A stretch of 64,000 nucleotides of DNA from Pseudanabaena frigida (GCA_003242085.1 QBML01000001.1:62001-126000); one strand, 5' to 3'. Positions 17,942 through 26,729 are shown, numbered from the stretch's first letter. Program-made: numbers and translations. The notes: generated from the letters alone by a model not told the origin.

Positions 17942-18027
17942 ACCTAACGTTCGCGATCACCGGACTTAGATAAAACTGAATAGCAATTACTATACTTCAA
18001 GGTTCCGGTGCATCGCCCTTGTTAGCC
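17942..18027 (-). repeat. attC recombination site of an integron cassette
   Basis: Read on the minus strand, the site has R'' GGCTAAC (18027-18021), a 5-nt spacer, L'' CGATGCACCGG, a central variable region of 41 nt, L' CCGGTGATCG, a 5-nt spacer and R' GTTAGGT (17948-17942, consensus GTTRRRY). L'' and L' pair completely except for one extra base in L'', the expected extrahelical base. This is the layout of a 59-base element, 86 bp long. The extra base in the left half and the position of the integrase both orient the cassette on the minus strand. Confidence 0.85.
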
Positions 18028-18055
18028 AGAGCTAGCTAGAATTTGATACTAACCC

Positions 18056-18352
18056 TTACTCTCTAATTTCCAAATCCAGACCAATTAGTTTGCAAGTACA
18101 GAATGCTAAAATCTCAAGAGTAATTATCCCAAATATTGATACAAGTAGAAAATATAGCAGAGGCAACTTTAACGTTACTAAAGCAACGGTCAATCCAAAA
18201 ATACTAGCAAGAACTACAGCCAGAACCGAATGCTTACGTGGCTTAAGCTTGGTCTTGCAGCTTCGACATTTTAAATGCCAAGGAGTGGGAGCTTGAGCAA
18301 ATGTCAACAAACTCATTGAGTTTCCACATTTAGGGCATACCAGATTTTTCAT
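18056..18352 (-). CDS. Integron cassette gene: zinc-ribbon membrane protein
   Basis: A 98-residue protein of unknown function. The N-terminus holds a zinc ribbon (C6-x2-C9 and C29-x2-C32), followed by a basic stretch and two predicted membrane helices (about 43-63 and 66-88). It lies inside a 535-bp cassette bounded by cores at 18482/18483 and 17948, with attC 28 bp after its stop, so it is the cassette cargo. The unusually long 130-bp leader before the ATG contains no obvious second gene. It could be a small stress or envelope protein, but nothing fixes its role. Confidence 0.7.
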   Translation of the reverse strand: MKNLVCPKCGNSMSLLTFAQAPTPWHLKCRSCKTKLKPRKHSVLAVVLASIFGLTVALVTLKLPLLYFLLVSIFGIITLEILAFCTCKLIGLDLEIRE

Positions 18353-18476
18353 TGCTTAAATTAAAATTACTTGCAAAAAATTTCTTATCGCTTTTCAGGC
18401 ATATCTCAAACAAGAACTTCTCATCACTGGAGAATTAATTGCATTCCATATTATCTTAATCTCCTCAGAGAATGCG

Positions 18477-18704
18477 GGCTAACTATGTATTAGACGGAAA
18501 AATTCTGTCTAATCTGAATATAGGGGATATAGGCTGAATGTCAAATTTCTAGCTAATCACCCAATAGGGGACATTATGCAGAAAAATTCTAGCTATTTAC
18601 CCTGTGGAGAATGTTATATAGAAAAATTCTGCCTAATCACCCATATGGCATACTAGACCGACAATATCATGTATTATTTAGGCTAGTTGCTTCATAATTT
18701 CATT
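18477..18704. other. attI region with four tandem ~40-bp repeats
   Basis: The cassette junction core GTTAGCC (minus strand 18483-18477) marks the start of the cassette. Between it and the integrase start are four tandem units beginning at 18497, 18541, 18581 and 18621 (period 44, 40, 40), each starting with a GAAAAATTCT-like word and containing a CTAATC-like word. Known attI sites carry integrase-binding direct repeats next to the core, so these units may be such sites. The region should also hold the integrase and cassette promoters, which I cannot define. Confidence 0.65.
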
Positions 18705-19163
18705 ATGCAAACTGAGCCACCACCTCGGAAATTGCTTGATAGAGTCAGGGATCGCATACGGGTTAAGCATTACTCCTACCGCACCGAAGAAACTTATTTG
18801 CAGTGGATTAGGCGGTTTATTTTGTTTCATAGCAAGCGCCATCCTAGCGAAATGGGTGGCGATGAAGTCAATGACTTTTTGACCCACTTGACAGTCAAGG
18901 AAAGTGAATTGATGTGTCGCTATCATATTCATGAAAGTGGAATCCGAAAATCCATTAAACAGGCTGTAAAATCAGCCAAGATCGAAAAAAGAGTTGGCTG
19001 CCATACATTTCGCCATAGCTTCGCCACACATCTATTACAAAATGGCTATGATATCCGTACTGTTCAAGAGTTATTGGGACATAAAGATGTCAAGACAACC
19101 AAGATTTATACTCACGTTCTCAATCGCGGCGGTAAAGGCGTAATTAGTCCGCTCGATCGCTAA
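18705..19163 (+). pseudogene. Integron integrase (IntI-like), internally deleted
   Basis: A tyrosine recombinase of 152 residues where full IntI proteins have roughly 320. The N-terminal core-binding part ([20 protein letters not shown], to about residue 64) runs straight into the C-terminal catalytic part (from about residue 72, RYHIHESGI), keeping the frame. H100, R103, H126 and Y135 of the second catalytic box remain, as does the IntI-type ending [14 protein letters not shown]. The first catalytic arginine, the lysine strand and the central IntI region are gone, so it should not recombine alone. ATG at 18705 is preferred to TTG at 18687. It is divergent from the cassette, as in true integrons. 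Confidence 0.85.
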
Positions 19164-19196
19164 CAATTTCCACAATCACGCGATCGCAATATTGTC

Positions 19197-19245
19197 AGTC
19201 TTTTTATTTGGATTTTTGGACAAGCCGCTATAATTCATTCAAAAA
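19197..19245 (+). repeat. Right copy of the direct repeat flanking the integron
   Basis: It matches 17889-17941 with one substitution in the last 29 bases and a few small indels before that. It sits about 20 bp upstream of the amino-acid binding protein gene, so it may include that gene's promoter region. Confidence 0.75.
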
Positions 19246-19263
19246 AGCATCTCAAAAACATTC

Positions 19264-20397
19264 ATGCATTATCAAAATCGTCACCGTCGTCAAGGTTTCT
19301 GGCATTTTTGGCAAAGACTTGTGCATAAGTTAATCCATAGCCCAGTCTGGCAACGGGCGATCGCTTTGCTAGTAGTAGGTGTATTTTTATTCACCCTAGC
19401 TGCCTGTGAGCCAATCCCAGAACCAAATCAATCAAGTGTTGGTAGTACTAATCGCCTTAAAACTGTTTTGAGTCGTGGCAAATTAGTTTGTGGTGTCAGT
19501 GGCGAGTTGCCAGGATTTAGCTTTGTTAATAAAGAAGGCAAATATTCAGGACTAGATGTCGATATTTGTCGGGCGATCGCTGCTGCGATATTTGATAATC
19601 CTGATGCTGTGCAATTTCGCAATCTCAATGCTAAAGAACGTTTCACCGCATTGCAGTCTGGCGAAATTGATGTACTGAGTCGTAATACCACATGGACATT
19701 AAGCCGAGATACTGCCTCACGGTTAGCATTCATGCCTGTGGTGTTCTATGACGGTCAGGGCGTAATGGTGAGAAAGGATAGCAATATTAAGGCAATTACC
19801 GATCTCAAGGACGCTGATATTTGCGCTCAGACAGGAACAACGACGGAGCAGAACTTAGCCGATCAAATGCGTAAGCGTAACCTTGCCTACAAGCCCGTAG
19901 TTTACGAAGATGTGAATGCAACATTTAATGCCTATCAGTCAGGACGTTGCACCGCAATTACCGCCGATCGCTCCGCCCTTGTAGTGCGTCGTACCCGCCT
20001 CGCCGATCCTGATAATCACGTGGTTTTAGATTTTGTGATTTCTAAGGAGCCTTTAGCACCTGCGGTCGGCGATGGTGACTCGAAGTGGGCAGATATTGTC
20101 AAGTGGATTATATTTGCAGCGATCGAGGCAGAGGATTTAGATATTTCTTCAGCAAATCTAGCGACTCAATTGCAGAGTAAAAATGCGGAAATTCGTCGAT
20201 TTTTAGGGATTGATGGCAGTTTGGGTAAGGATACAGGCATCGCCAATGATTTCACAGCACGAGTGGTTAAGCATGTGGGTAACTATGCCGAAATTTACGA
20301 TCGCAATCTCGGTAAAGATAGTCCATTCAAATTACCACGCGGACAAAACGAACTCTGGAAAAACGGCGGCTTAATGTACGCACCACCATTTCGTTAA
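19264..20397 (+). CDS. Amino-acid ABC transporter substrate-binding lipoprotein (AapJ/BztA/NatF type)
   Basis: The periplasmic binding component of a polar amino-acid uptake system, 377 residues. A basic N-terminus precedes a membrane segment ending in the lipobox LAAC (Cys near residue 49). The mature part begins LKTVLSRGKLVCGVSGELPG and continues GLDVDICRAIAAAIF, typical of the AapJ/BztA branch; cyanobacterial NatF belongs here. No permease or ATPase gene is adjacent, so it must work with subunits encoded elsewhere. A paired CCCCTCTCC-type repeat follows its stop. Confidence 0.88.
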   Translation: MHYQNRHRRQGFWHFWQRLVHKLIHSPVWQRAIALLVVGVFLFTLAACEPIPEPNQSSVGSTNRLKTVLSRGKLVCGVSGELPGFSFVNKEGKYSGLDVDICRAIAAAIFDNPDAVQFRNLNAKERFTALQSGEIDVLSRNTTWTLSRDTASRLAFMPVVFYDGQGVMVRKDSNIKAITDLKDADICAQTGTTTEQNLADQMRKRNLAYKPVVYEDVNATFNAYQSGRCTAITADRSALVVRRTRLADPDNHVVLDFVISKEPLAPAVGDGDSKWADIVKWIIFAAIEAEDLDISSANLATQLQSKNAEIRRFLGIDGSLGKDTGIANDFTARVVKHVGNYAEIYDRNLGKDSPFKLPRGQNELWKNGGLMYAPPFR

Positions 20398-20400
20398 TTT

Positions 20401-20499
20401 TAGCCCCTCTCCCTGCGGGAGAGGGGTTGGGGTGATGGCAATTTACCATTAGCCCCTCTCCCACAGGGGAGAGGCGGTTGGGATGAGAGAAATTTACCA
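20401..20499. repeat. Two tandem copies of a CCCCTCTCC hairpin repeat
   Basis: Two units of about 49 bp (20401-20448 and 20450-20499), each with a CCCCTCTCCC/GGGAGAGGGG stem and ending in ATTTACCA. They sit between convergent genes and overlap the cpcS-like stop, so they may act as a bidirectional terminator. Such G/C-rich units are common dispersed repeats in cyanobacteria. Confidence 0.8.
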
Positions 20500-21090
20500 G
20501 CCGAAAACTGAGGCGATCGCGGGTTGGGCAGAACTAGACCCTTCCGAAACCTCAGCATGATCGGCTTCATCAATCAGTTCTTCAGTACAAAAAGTTGCCT
20601 GACTAAATCCTCCGAAACGCTGAACGGTACTAGCTCGCATCCGCACATTCGGTGCAGGAAACCAAAACCGCTCATAGGAACTCATGGAAGGATATTCAGT
20701 GATCAGCACAAGGGCATCTTCGTCATCAATTTCATAGTGACCTATTACAGGCATTACTTCCGCGTAACCACGTTCGCGTAACAGCTTACCCTTACGACCT
20801 GTCTCATCATCAGGCACTAGCGCAAACACAGTTTCGCCCGAGTGATTTTCTTCATCCTCTTTATCCCACGCCATCGTGCCATCCCATTTGACATAGGCTC
20901 CACCGATCGCTGTGGTTGGTTCAACTTCATGCATTTGGCAAATTTCAATCACCTTCGGATCGTCAGCATTGAGCGGATTTACATAAATTTCCGAGCCGCC
21001 TTTTTCAGCGCGACGAAAGGCTAGATGATGGGTAGTCCGTTGCGATTTCCACTTGCCTGCACTCTTTTGAAAAAATTCTAAAGCATTCAT
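20494..21090 (-). CDS. cpcS: Phycobiliprotein lyase, CpcS/CpeS family
   Basis: A bilin lyase that attaches phycocyanobilin (or phycoerythrobilin) to the Cys-84-type site of phycobiliprotein subunits. The 198-residue protein starts with ALEFFQKSAGKWKSQRTTHH and continues with the lipocalin-like strands ICQMHEV, GTMAWDKED and SSYERFWFPAPNVRMR, a close family match. The last 25 residues (EVSEGSSSAQPAIASVFGW) extend past the usual end. The exact subtype (S or U, phycocyanin or phycoerythrin) cannot be decided here. It is convergent with the binding-protein gene. Confidence 0.88.
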   Translation of the reverse strand: MNALEFFQKSAGKWKSQRTTHHLAFRRAEKGGSEIYVNPLNADDPKVIEICQMHEVEPTTAIGGAYVKWDGTMAWDKEDEENHSGETVFALVPDDETGRKGKLLRERGYAEVMPVIGHYEIDDEDALVLITEYPSMSSYERFWFPAPNVRMRASTVQRFGGFSQATFCTEELIDEADHAEVSEGSSSAQPAIASVFGW

Positions 21091-21243
21091 AATTTCCGCG
21101 AAGCTGTTTGATATAGCAATATTTATTTATTCCCATTATGAAACCGATCGCAGGTTTTTCTACGTTGTTGACAGCGAAAAATCTACAATAAAAACAGAGA
21201 TTGATGAAATAGGGTTGAACAAAAGCTGAGGAATTACCTAAGC

Positions 21244-23622
21244 ATGGATAAAAAGCAGTTTTCTGAGCGTGACATTTGTACCAAATACATCACTCCTGCT
21301 CTGGAGCGATCGGGATGGGATATTGCTACGCAGATCCGCGAAGAATTTGCATTGACTAATGGTCGTGTGCTGGTGCGGGGAAATTTACATACCCGTGCTA
21401 AAAGCAAGCGTGCTGATTATGTCCTATTCTATAAGCCGAATATTCCGATCGCCATTATTGAAGCCAAGGATAACAACCATGCTATTGGTGATGGGATGCA
21501 GCAGGGGCTAGGCTATGGCTCAATGCTCGAAGTTCCTTTTATCTTTAGCTCCAATGGCGATGGCTTTTTATTTCACAACAAAATTGCCCATGATGGCATT
21601 ATCGAACGAGAACTGAGTCTTGATGAATTTCCTTCTCCCGATCTGCTGTGGGTTTGGTGGTCAGCGCATCGAGGCATGACCGAAGCGCAAAATAGTATCA
21701 TCACGCAGGATTACTACAGCGATGGGTCTAACAAGACTCCGCGTTACTATCAACTACTGGCGATTAACAAAACGATTGAGGCGATCGCTAAGGGACAAAA
21801 TCGCCTATTACTAGTAATGGCAACGGGTACGGGTAAGACTTTTACAGCTTTTCAGATTATTTGGCGGCTTTGGAAATCGAAGACGAAGAAGCGAATTTTG
21901 TTCTTAGCCGATCGCAATATTTTGGTTGACCAAACGATGGTTAATGACTTCAAACCCTTCGGCTCAGCAATGACTAAAATCCAGAAGCGACAGGTGGATA
22001 AGTCCTATGAGATTTATTTGTCGTTGTATCAGGCAGTGACGGGAACTGAGGATATCCAGAATATTTATAAGCAATTTAGTCGTGATTTCTTTGATTTGAT
22101 TGTGATCGATGAATGTCATCGGGGCAGTGCGGCTGAGGATTCGGCATGGCGGCAAATTCTCGAATATTTTTCGTCAGCGACTCAAATCGGACTAACGGCT
22201 ACGCCAAAAGAAACCAAAGAAGTTTCTAACATTGATTATTTTGGTGAGCCGCTTTATACCTATTCACTAAGGCAAGGGATTAATGATGGCTTTCTTGCGC
22301 CCTATAAGGTGGTGCGGATTGACATTGACAAGGACTTGACGGGCTGGCGACCCGATCGGGGGATGGTCGATAAATATGGCTATGAGATTGAAGATCGGGT
22401 TTATAACCAGAAGGATTTTGATAAAAATTTGGTGTTGGAACAGCGCACTAAGTTAGTGGCTAAGAAGATTAGTGAGTTTCTAAAAGCTACTGACCGCTTT
22501 GATAAGACGATTGTGTTTTGCGAAAATATTGACCATGCGGAACGGATGCGTCAGGCATTAGTTAATGAAAATCCAGACTTGGCGGCAGATTCACGCTATG
22601 TGATGCGAATTACGGGGGATAACGATGAGGGTAAAGCTGAGCTTGACCACTTTATTTTCCCTGAGTCCAAATATCCTGTGATTGCTACGACCTCAAAGCT
22701 GATGACGACTGGTGTTGATGCTCAGACTTGTAAGTTGATTGTGTTAGATCAAAGGATTCAGTCGATGACTGAGTTTAAGCAAATCATTGGACGTGGAACT
22801 CGGATTAATGAGGATTATGGCAAGTTCTATTTCACAATTATTGATTTTAAAAAGGCGACTGAGCTATTTGCCGATCCTGATTTTGATGGCGATCCTGTAC
22901 AGATCTATGAGCCAAAGGCTGATGAATCGCCAGTGCCGCCAGATTTGCCAGAGGATGAATTTGTTTACCAAGATGAAGACATAGAAAAAGGTGAGACAAG
23001 CTTTCGAGATATAGAAAGTAATTCTCCCTATAACTTTACAGAACCGATCGCTGATTCATCAATCAGGCGCTATGTAGTGGCGAATGTCGAGGTTAAAGTG
23101 GCGGCGGAGCGAGTGCAGTATTTTGATGCGAACGGTAAGTTAATTACGGAGTCGCTCAAGGACTATACTCGCAAGGCGATCGCAAAGGATTTTGCATCCT
23201 TAGATGACTTCTTGAAATGTTGGAGCAGTGCCGATAAAAAACAGGCGATCGTTGATGAGTTGGCACAAGAGGGTATATTCTTTGAGGCTTTGGCTGATGA
23301 GATCGGTCGCGATTGCGATCCTTTTGATTTGCTCTGTCATATTGTTTGGGATATGCCGCCTTTAACTCGTAAGGAGAGAGCGGAACGGGTCAAAAAACGC
23401 AACTATTTTACGGAGTATGGCGAGCAAGCTAAACGGGTGCTAGATGCTCTCTTGGATAAATATGCTGATGAAGGAGTTGCCCAAATTGAGGAGAATCAAG
23501 TTTTGACGATCGCCCCTTTTAGTCAAATAGGAACCCCGATGGAGATTGTCCGCGCTTTTGGCGGATCAGATAATTATCAAAGGGCTGTGCGTGAGTTAAA
23601 GCGATCGCTTTATAGTGCTTAG
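21244..23622 (+). CDS. hsdR: Type I restriction enzyme, R subunit
   Basis: HsdR is the translocating and cleaving subunit of a type I restriction-modification complex. The 792-residue protein has an N-terminal PD-(D/E)xK nuclease (ADYVLF...IIEAKD, about residues 58-76), Walker A MATGTGKT at 192-199, the IDECH box at about 288-292, a GLTATPKE motif and a C-terminal helical part that binds the methylase core. This short HsdR type resembles the EcoAI/EcoEI class. hsdM starts about 320 bp downstream, with a small antisense gene between them. Confidence 0.95.
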   Translation: MDKKQFSERDICTKYITPALERSGWDIATQIREEFALTNGRVLVRGNLHTRAKSKRADYVLFYKPNIPIAIIEAKDNNHAIGDGMQQGLGYGSMLEVPFIFSSNGDGFLFHNKIAHDGIIERELSLDEFPSPDLLWVWWSAHRGMTEAQNSIITQDYYSDGSNKTPRYYQLLAINKTIEAIAKGQNRLLLVMATGTGKTFTAFQIIWRLWKSKTKKRILFLADRNILVDQTMVNDFKPFGSAMTKIQKRQVDKSYEIYLSLYQAVTGTEDIQNIYKQFSRDFFDLIVIDECHRGSAAEDSAWRQILEYFSSATQIGLTATPKETKEVSNIDYFGEPLYTYSLRQGINDGFLAPYKVVRIDIDKDLTGWRPDRGMVDKYGYEIEDRVYNQKDFDKNLVLEQRTKLVAKKISEFLKATDRFDKTIVFCENIDHAERMRQALVNENPDLAADSRYVMRITGDNDEGKAELDHFIFPESKYPVIATTSKLMTTGVDAQTCKLIVLDQRIQSMTEFKQIIGRGTRINEDYGKFYFTIIDFKKATELFADPDFDGDPVQIYEPKADESPVPPDLPEDEFVYQDEDIEKGETSFRDIESNSPYNFTEPIADSSIRRYVVANVEVKVAAERVQYFDANGKLITESLKDYTRKAIAKDFASLDDFLKCWSSADKKQAIVDELAQEGIFFEALADEIGRDCDPFDLLCHIVWDMPPLTRKERAERVKKRNYFTEYGEQAKRVLDALLDKYADEGVAQIEENQVLTIAPFSQIGTPMEIVRAFGGSDNYQRAVRELKRSLYSA

Positions 23623-23873
23623 AGAATCACTTGAAAATATTCTTTATTAGTCGATAGATCTGAGGGGGCTTCTAAACAGCCAACTAAATCTCCTGCTAAG
23701 TCTAAGGCACTGAGTTCTCTATCTTCTTCAATTTTATCTATCTGATTTACGGGATTTCTAATAGATTCTTGTGTGAGCAGATAAAATAGAAAGTCATTAA
23801 CAAATTTCAGGCTTTCAGGAGAAAGTGCGTCAATGTATTGTTTGGCTTGATTTCTAATCTGGATACTGTTCAT
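23619..23873 (-). CDS. Small antitoxin-like protein between hsdR and hsdM
   Basis: An 84-residue protein with a helical N-terminus ([20 protein letters not shown]) and the motif [18 protein letters not shown] near the C-terminus, which I associate with orphan antitoxin-like proteins of cyanobacteria. I start at 23873, where GGGAG precedes the ATG by about 10 nt; the open frame reaches 23903. It is on the strand opposite to the restriction genes and its stop overlaps the hsdR stop by 4 bp. No toxin is adjacent. Function unproven. Confidence 0.55.
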   Translation of the reverse strand: MNSIQIRNQAKQYIDALSPESLKFVNDFLFYLLTQESIRNPVNQIDKIEEDRELSALDLAGDLVGCLEAPSDLSTNKEYFQVIL

Positions 23874-23940
23874 CTTTATATTCTCCCTTATGCGCTTCTG
23901 CATAGCTTTATAATCTCATAGGCATTCTAGTTAGGCAATT

Positions 23941-25410
23941 ATGGCGATCGCAACTTTAATCAAAAGTATTCAGGACATCATGCGTAAGGATGTGGGTGTC
24001 GATGGTGACGCTCAGCGTATTAGCCAGATTGTGTGGTTGTTGTTTCTGAAGATTTTTGATGATAAGGAACAGGAGTGGGAATTTACGATTTCTAGCTATA
24101 AATCACCATTGCCTGAGCGGTTGCGGTGGTCTAACTGGGCAAAGAATCCTGAAGGGATAACGGGGGAAGAGTTACTGGATTTTGTGAACAATGAGCTTTT
24201 TCCTGAGTTGAAAAGGTTGGCGACGGCTGCTGGTGTGTCCCCACATGGAAGGGTTGTGGGTGCGGTGTTTGAGGATGCCTATAACTATATGAAGTCGGGA
24301 ACTTTGTTGCGGCAGGTGATTAACTGCATTCAGAGTGATGTGGACTTTAACTCATCGGGCGATCGCCATTTGTTTAATGACATCTACGAAAAGATTCTGG
24401 CGGATCTGCAATCGGCGGGAAATGCGGGGGAATATTACACGCCTCGCGCTGTGACACAGTTTATGGTGGATATTCTCGATCCGAAGTTGGGTGAAAAGTT
24501 GCTTGACCCTGCCTGTGGTACGGCGGGATTTTTGGTGAATGCGATCGAGCATCTCAAGTCGCAGGCAAAGACGGCTGAGGATTTACAAAACTTGCAAAAA
24601 AATATCAATGGGGTAGAGAAAAAGCCTTTGCCGCATATGTTGGCGATGACGAATGTGATGTTGCATGGGATTGATGTGCCGACGAATATTCGCCATGACA
24701 ATACTTTGAAGCGCCCATTACGGGACTACACACCCAAGGATCGGGTGGATATTGTGATTACCAATCCGCCATTTGGAGGCATGGAGGAGGATGGCATTGA
24801 GGGCAATTTCCCCAAGAAGTACCAGACTCGCGAGACTGCCGATCTGTTTATGGCTTTGATTATGCATTTACTCAAACCTGAGACGGGACGGGCGGCAGTG
24901 GTGTTGCCCGATGGTTTCCTGTTTGGTGAGGGGACAAAAACGAATCTCAAGCGGGAATTGCTAGAGGAGTTTAATCTACATACGATTGTGCGTTTACCCA
25001 AGGGCGTATTTAGTCCCTATACGGGCATTAATACGAATATTCTCTTTTTTGAAAAAGGTGAGCCGACTAAGGATATCTGGTTTTTTGCACATCCCTATCC
25101 AGAGGGTTACAAGTCCTATTCACGGTCGAAGCCGCTCACAATTGGGGAGTTCGATCGCGAAAAGAGTTGGTGGGGTGGCAAGTCACGCAAGGGGCGCAAG
25201 GTGAATGAATATGCGTGGAAGGTGTCGGTTGCCGAGATTGCGGCGCGTAATTATAATCTCGATTGCAAAAATCCCCATGAGGTGATGGTCAATCATGGGG
25301 AGCCTGATGAGTTGATGGCGGAATATTTGGCAATTGCTCAACAAATGAAGGCAGCACAGGATGCGCTAAAGCAAGAACTGGTAAATGCTTTGCAGCGTGG
25401 GGGCAGTTAA
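23941..25410 (+). CDS. hsdM: Type I restriction enzyme, M subunit (N6-adenine methylase)
   Basis: HsdM is the adenine methyltransferase of the type I complex. The 489-residue protein has the helical N-terminal domain (to about 150), GEYYTPRAVTQFMV, the AdoMet motif DPACGTAG at 189-196 and the catalytic NPPF at 275-278. The stop overlaps the next start (TAATG at 25408-25412), so translation is coupled to the AlbA-type ATPase gene. Confidence 0.96.
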   Translation: MAIATLIKSIQDIMRKDVGVDGDAQRISQIVWLLFLKIFDDKEQEWEFTISSYKSPLPERLRWSNWAKNPEGITGEELLDFVNNELFPELKRLATAAGVSPHGRVVGAVFEDAYNYMKSGTLLRQVINCIQSDVDFNSSGDRHLFNDIYEKILADLQSAGNAGEYYTPRAVTQFMVDILDPKLGEKLLDPACGTAGFLVNAIEHLKSQAKTAEDLQNLQKNINGVEKKPLPHMLAMTNVMLHGIDVPTNIRHDNTLKRPLRDYTPKDRVDIVITNPPFGGMEEDGIEGNFPKKYQTRETADLFMALIMHLLKPETGRAAVVLPDGFLFGEGTKTNLKRELLEEFNLHTIVRLPKGVFSPYTGINTNILFFEKGEPTKDIWFFAHPYPEGYKSYSRSKPLTIGEFDREKSWWGGKSRKGRKVNEYAWKVSVAEIAARNYNLDCKNPHEVMVNHGEPDELMAEYLAIAQQMKAAQDALKQELVNALQRGGS

Positions 25411-26729
25411 TGGAATCAAATCGAGTTGAGTATAAGCGCGAACTAACCGATGGTTTTGAGCGAGAGGCGATCGCCTTTTTAAATTATCGAGATGGCGGCG
25501 TTATTTACATCGGCATTGATAAAGATGGCTCGGTGGTGGGTGTTGCTGATTGCGACGCGGTACAACTGGCGATTAAGGATCGTTTGAAAAATAATATTTT
25601 GCCGTCCTGTTTGGGACTATTTGATGTAATTCATGAAGTCCGTGAGGATCGGGACATTATCAAGGTGACTCTGGCTAGTGGCTCAGAGAAGCCCTATTAC
25701 TTGCGAAAGTATGGAATGTCTGAGAAGGGTTGTTTTGTCAGGATCGGTAGTGCTTCGGAACCGATGTCAGGACGGATGATTGAGGATCTGTTTGCGAGGC
25801 GGACTCGTAACTCACTCGGACGGATGCGATCGCCACAGCAAAGCCTTAATTTTGAGCAGTTACGGATTTATTACGAGGAAGCTGGGTTTACGCTAGGCGA
25901 TCGCTTTGCGGCGAATTTGGAACTGTTAACTGAGGATGGGGCTTATAACTATGCTGCCTATTTGCTGAGCGATCGCAATGGTAATTCGGTTCAGGTGGCG
26001 AAGTATCGAGGTTTGGATCGCTATGATTTGATTGATAGTAATGAGTATGGGTACTGCTCTCTGGTTAAGACTTGTAAGCAGGTGCTAGATCGCCTAGAGG
26101 TGGAAAATCGCACGGCGACAAGGATTACATCTAAGGAAAGAATCGAGCGGCGGCTATGGGATACGGTGGCGCTACGGGAGGCGGTAATCAATGCGATTAT
26201 TCACAATGATTTTACTAATGAGGCTGTGCCTAAGTTTGAGATTTTTGACGATCGCTTAGAAATTACATCTGCGGGTTCGATTCCTGAAGGGGTGGCGCGT
26301 GAGGAATTTTTTGCTGGCTATTCGATTCCGCGCAATAAGATTTTGATGCGGGTGTTTAAGGATTTGCACATTGTCGAATATCTGGGTTCGGGGATGCCGC
26401 GCATTTTGCGGGTTTATCCGAGGGAGTCTTTTATTTTTACGGCTAATTTTATTCGCACGGTGTTTCCAATTTCACAGGAGGCGCTGGCGCTAGAGCAAAA
26501 AACGACGGTAAAAACGCTGGTAGAAACGCAGGGTAAAACTCCTGACAAGATTCTCCAAATCCTGAGAGCTAATCCTAAGTTAACTTTGGCTGAGGTGGCT
26601 GAGGCGATCGCAAAGTCTCTCAGTGCTGTGGAACGTGCTAGCAGTAAGTTGGTTAAGGCTGGCAAGTTAAAGAGGGTTGGCTCACCGAAAGGGGGATATT
26701 GGCAAGTTTTGGAGGATGGAAATGAGTAG
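25410..26729 (+). CDS. AlbA_2/Schlafen-like DNA-binding protein with ATPase-like domain and winged helix
   Basis: A 439-residue protein inserted between hsdM and hsdS. Residues 1-120 resemble an AlbA_2 (Schlafen AAA_4) domain (ESNRVEYKREL and AFLNYRDGGVIYIGID). Residues about 240-350 resemble a GHKL-type ATPase of the RecG-like family (LREAVINAIIHNDF and FDDRLEITSAGSIPEG). The C-terminus (about 370-435) is a winged helix (ANPKLTLAEVAEAIAKSLS). Such proteins are annotated as transcriptional regulators or RecG-like. It is coupled to hsdM by TAATG and overlaps hsdS by 8 bp, so it is produced with the modification subunits. Role in restriction unknown. Confidence 0.85.
   Translation: MESNRVEYKRELTDGFEREAIAFLNYRDGGVIYIGIDKDGSVVGVADCDAVQLAIKDRLKNNILPSCLGLFDVIHEVREDRDIIKVTLASGSEKPYYLRKYGMSEKGCFVRIGSASEPMSGRMIEDLFARRTRNSLGRMRSPQQSLNFEQLRIYYEEAGFTLGDRFAANLELLTEDGAYNYAAYLLSDRNGNSVQVAKYRGLDRYDLIDSNEYGYCSLVKTCKQVLDRLEVENRTATRITSKERIERRLWDTVALREAVINAIIHNDFTNEAVPKFEIFDDRLEITSAGSIPEGVAREEFFAGYSIPRNKILMRVFKDLHIVEYLGSGMPRILRVYPRESFIFTANFIRTVFPISQEALALEQKTTVKTLVETQGKTPDKILQILRANPKLTLAEVAEAIAKSLSAVERASSKLVKAGKLKRVGSPKGGYWQVLEDGNE

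Noticed and set aside
17942-18027. attC read as a plain terminator hairpin or as a plus-strand site
   Set aside because: There is no T run, and the paired boxes are interrupted by 5-nt spacers and one extra base as in attC. The matching core at 18477-18483 and the integrase position favour the minus orientation.
18497-18660. CRISPR-like regular repeats
   Set aside because: The units are tandem, diverged and without unique spacers, and no cas genes are near. Their place next to an integron integrase fits attI better.
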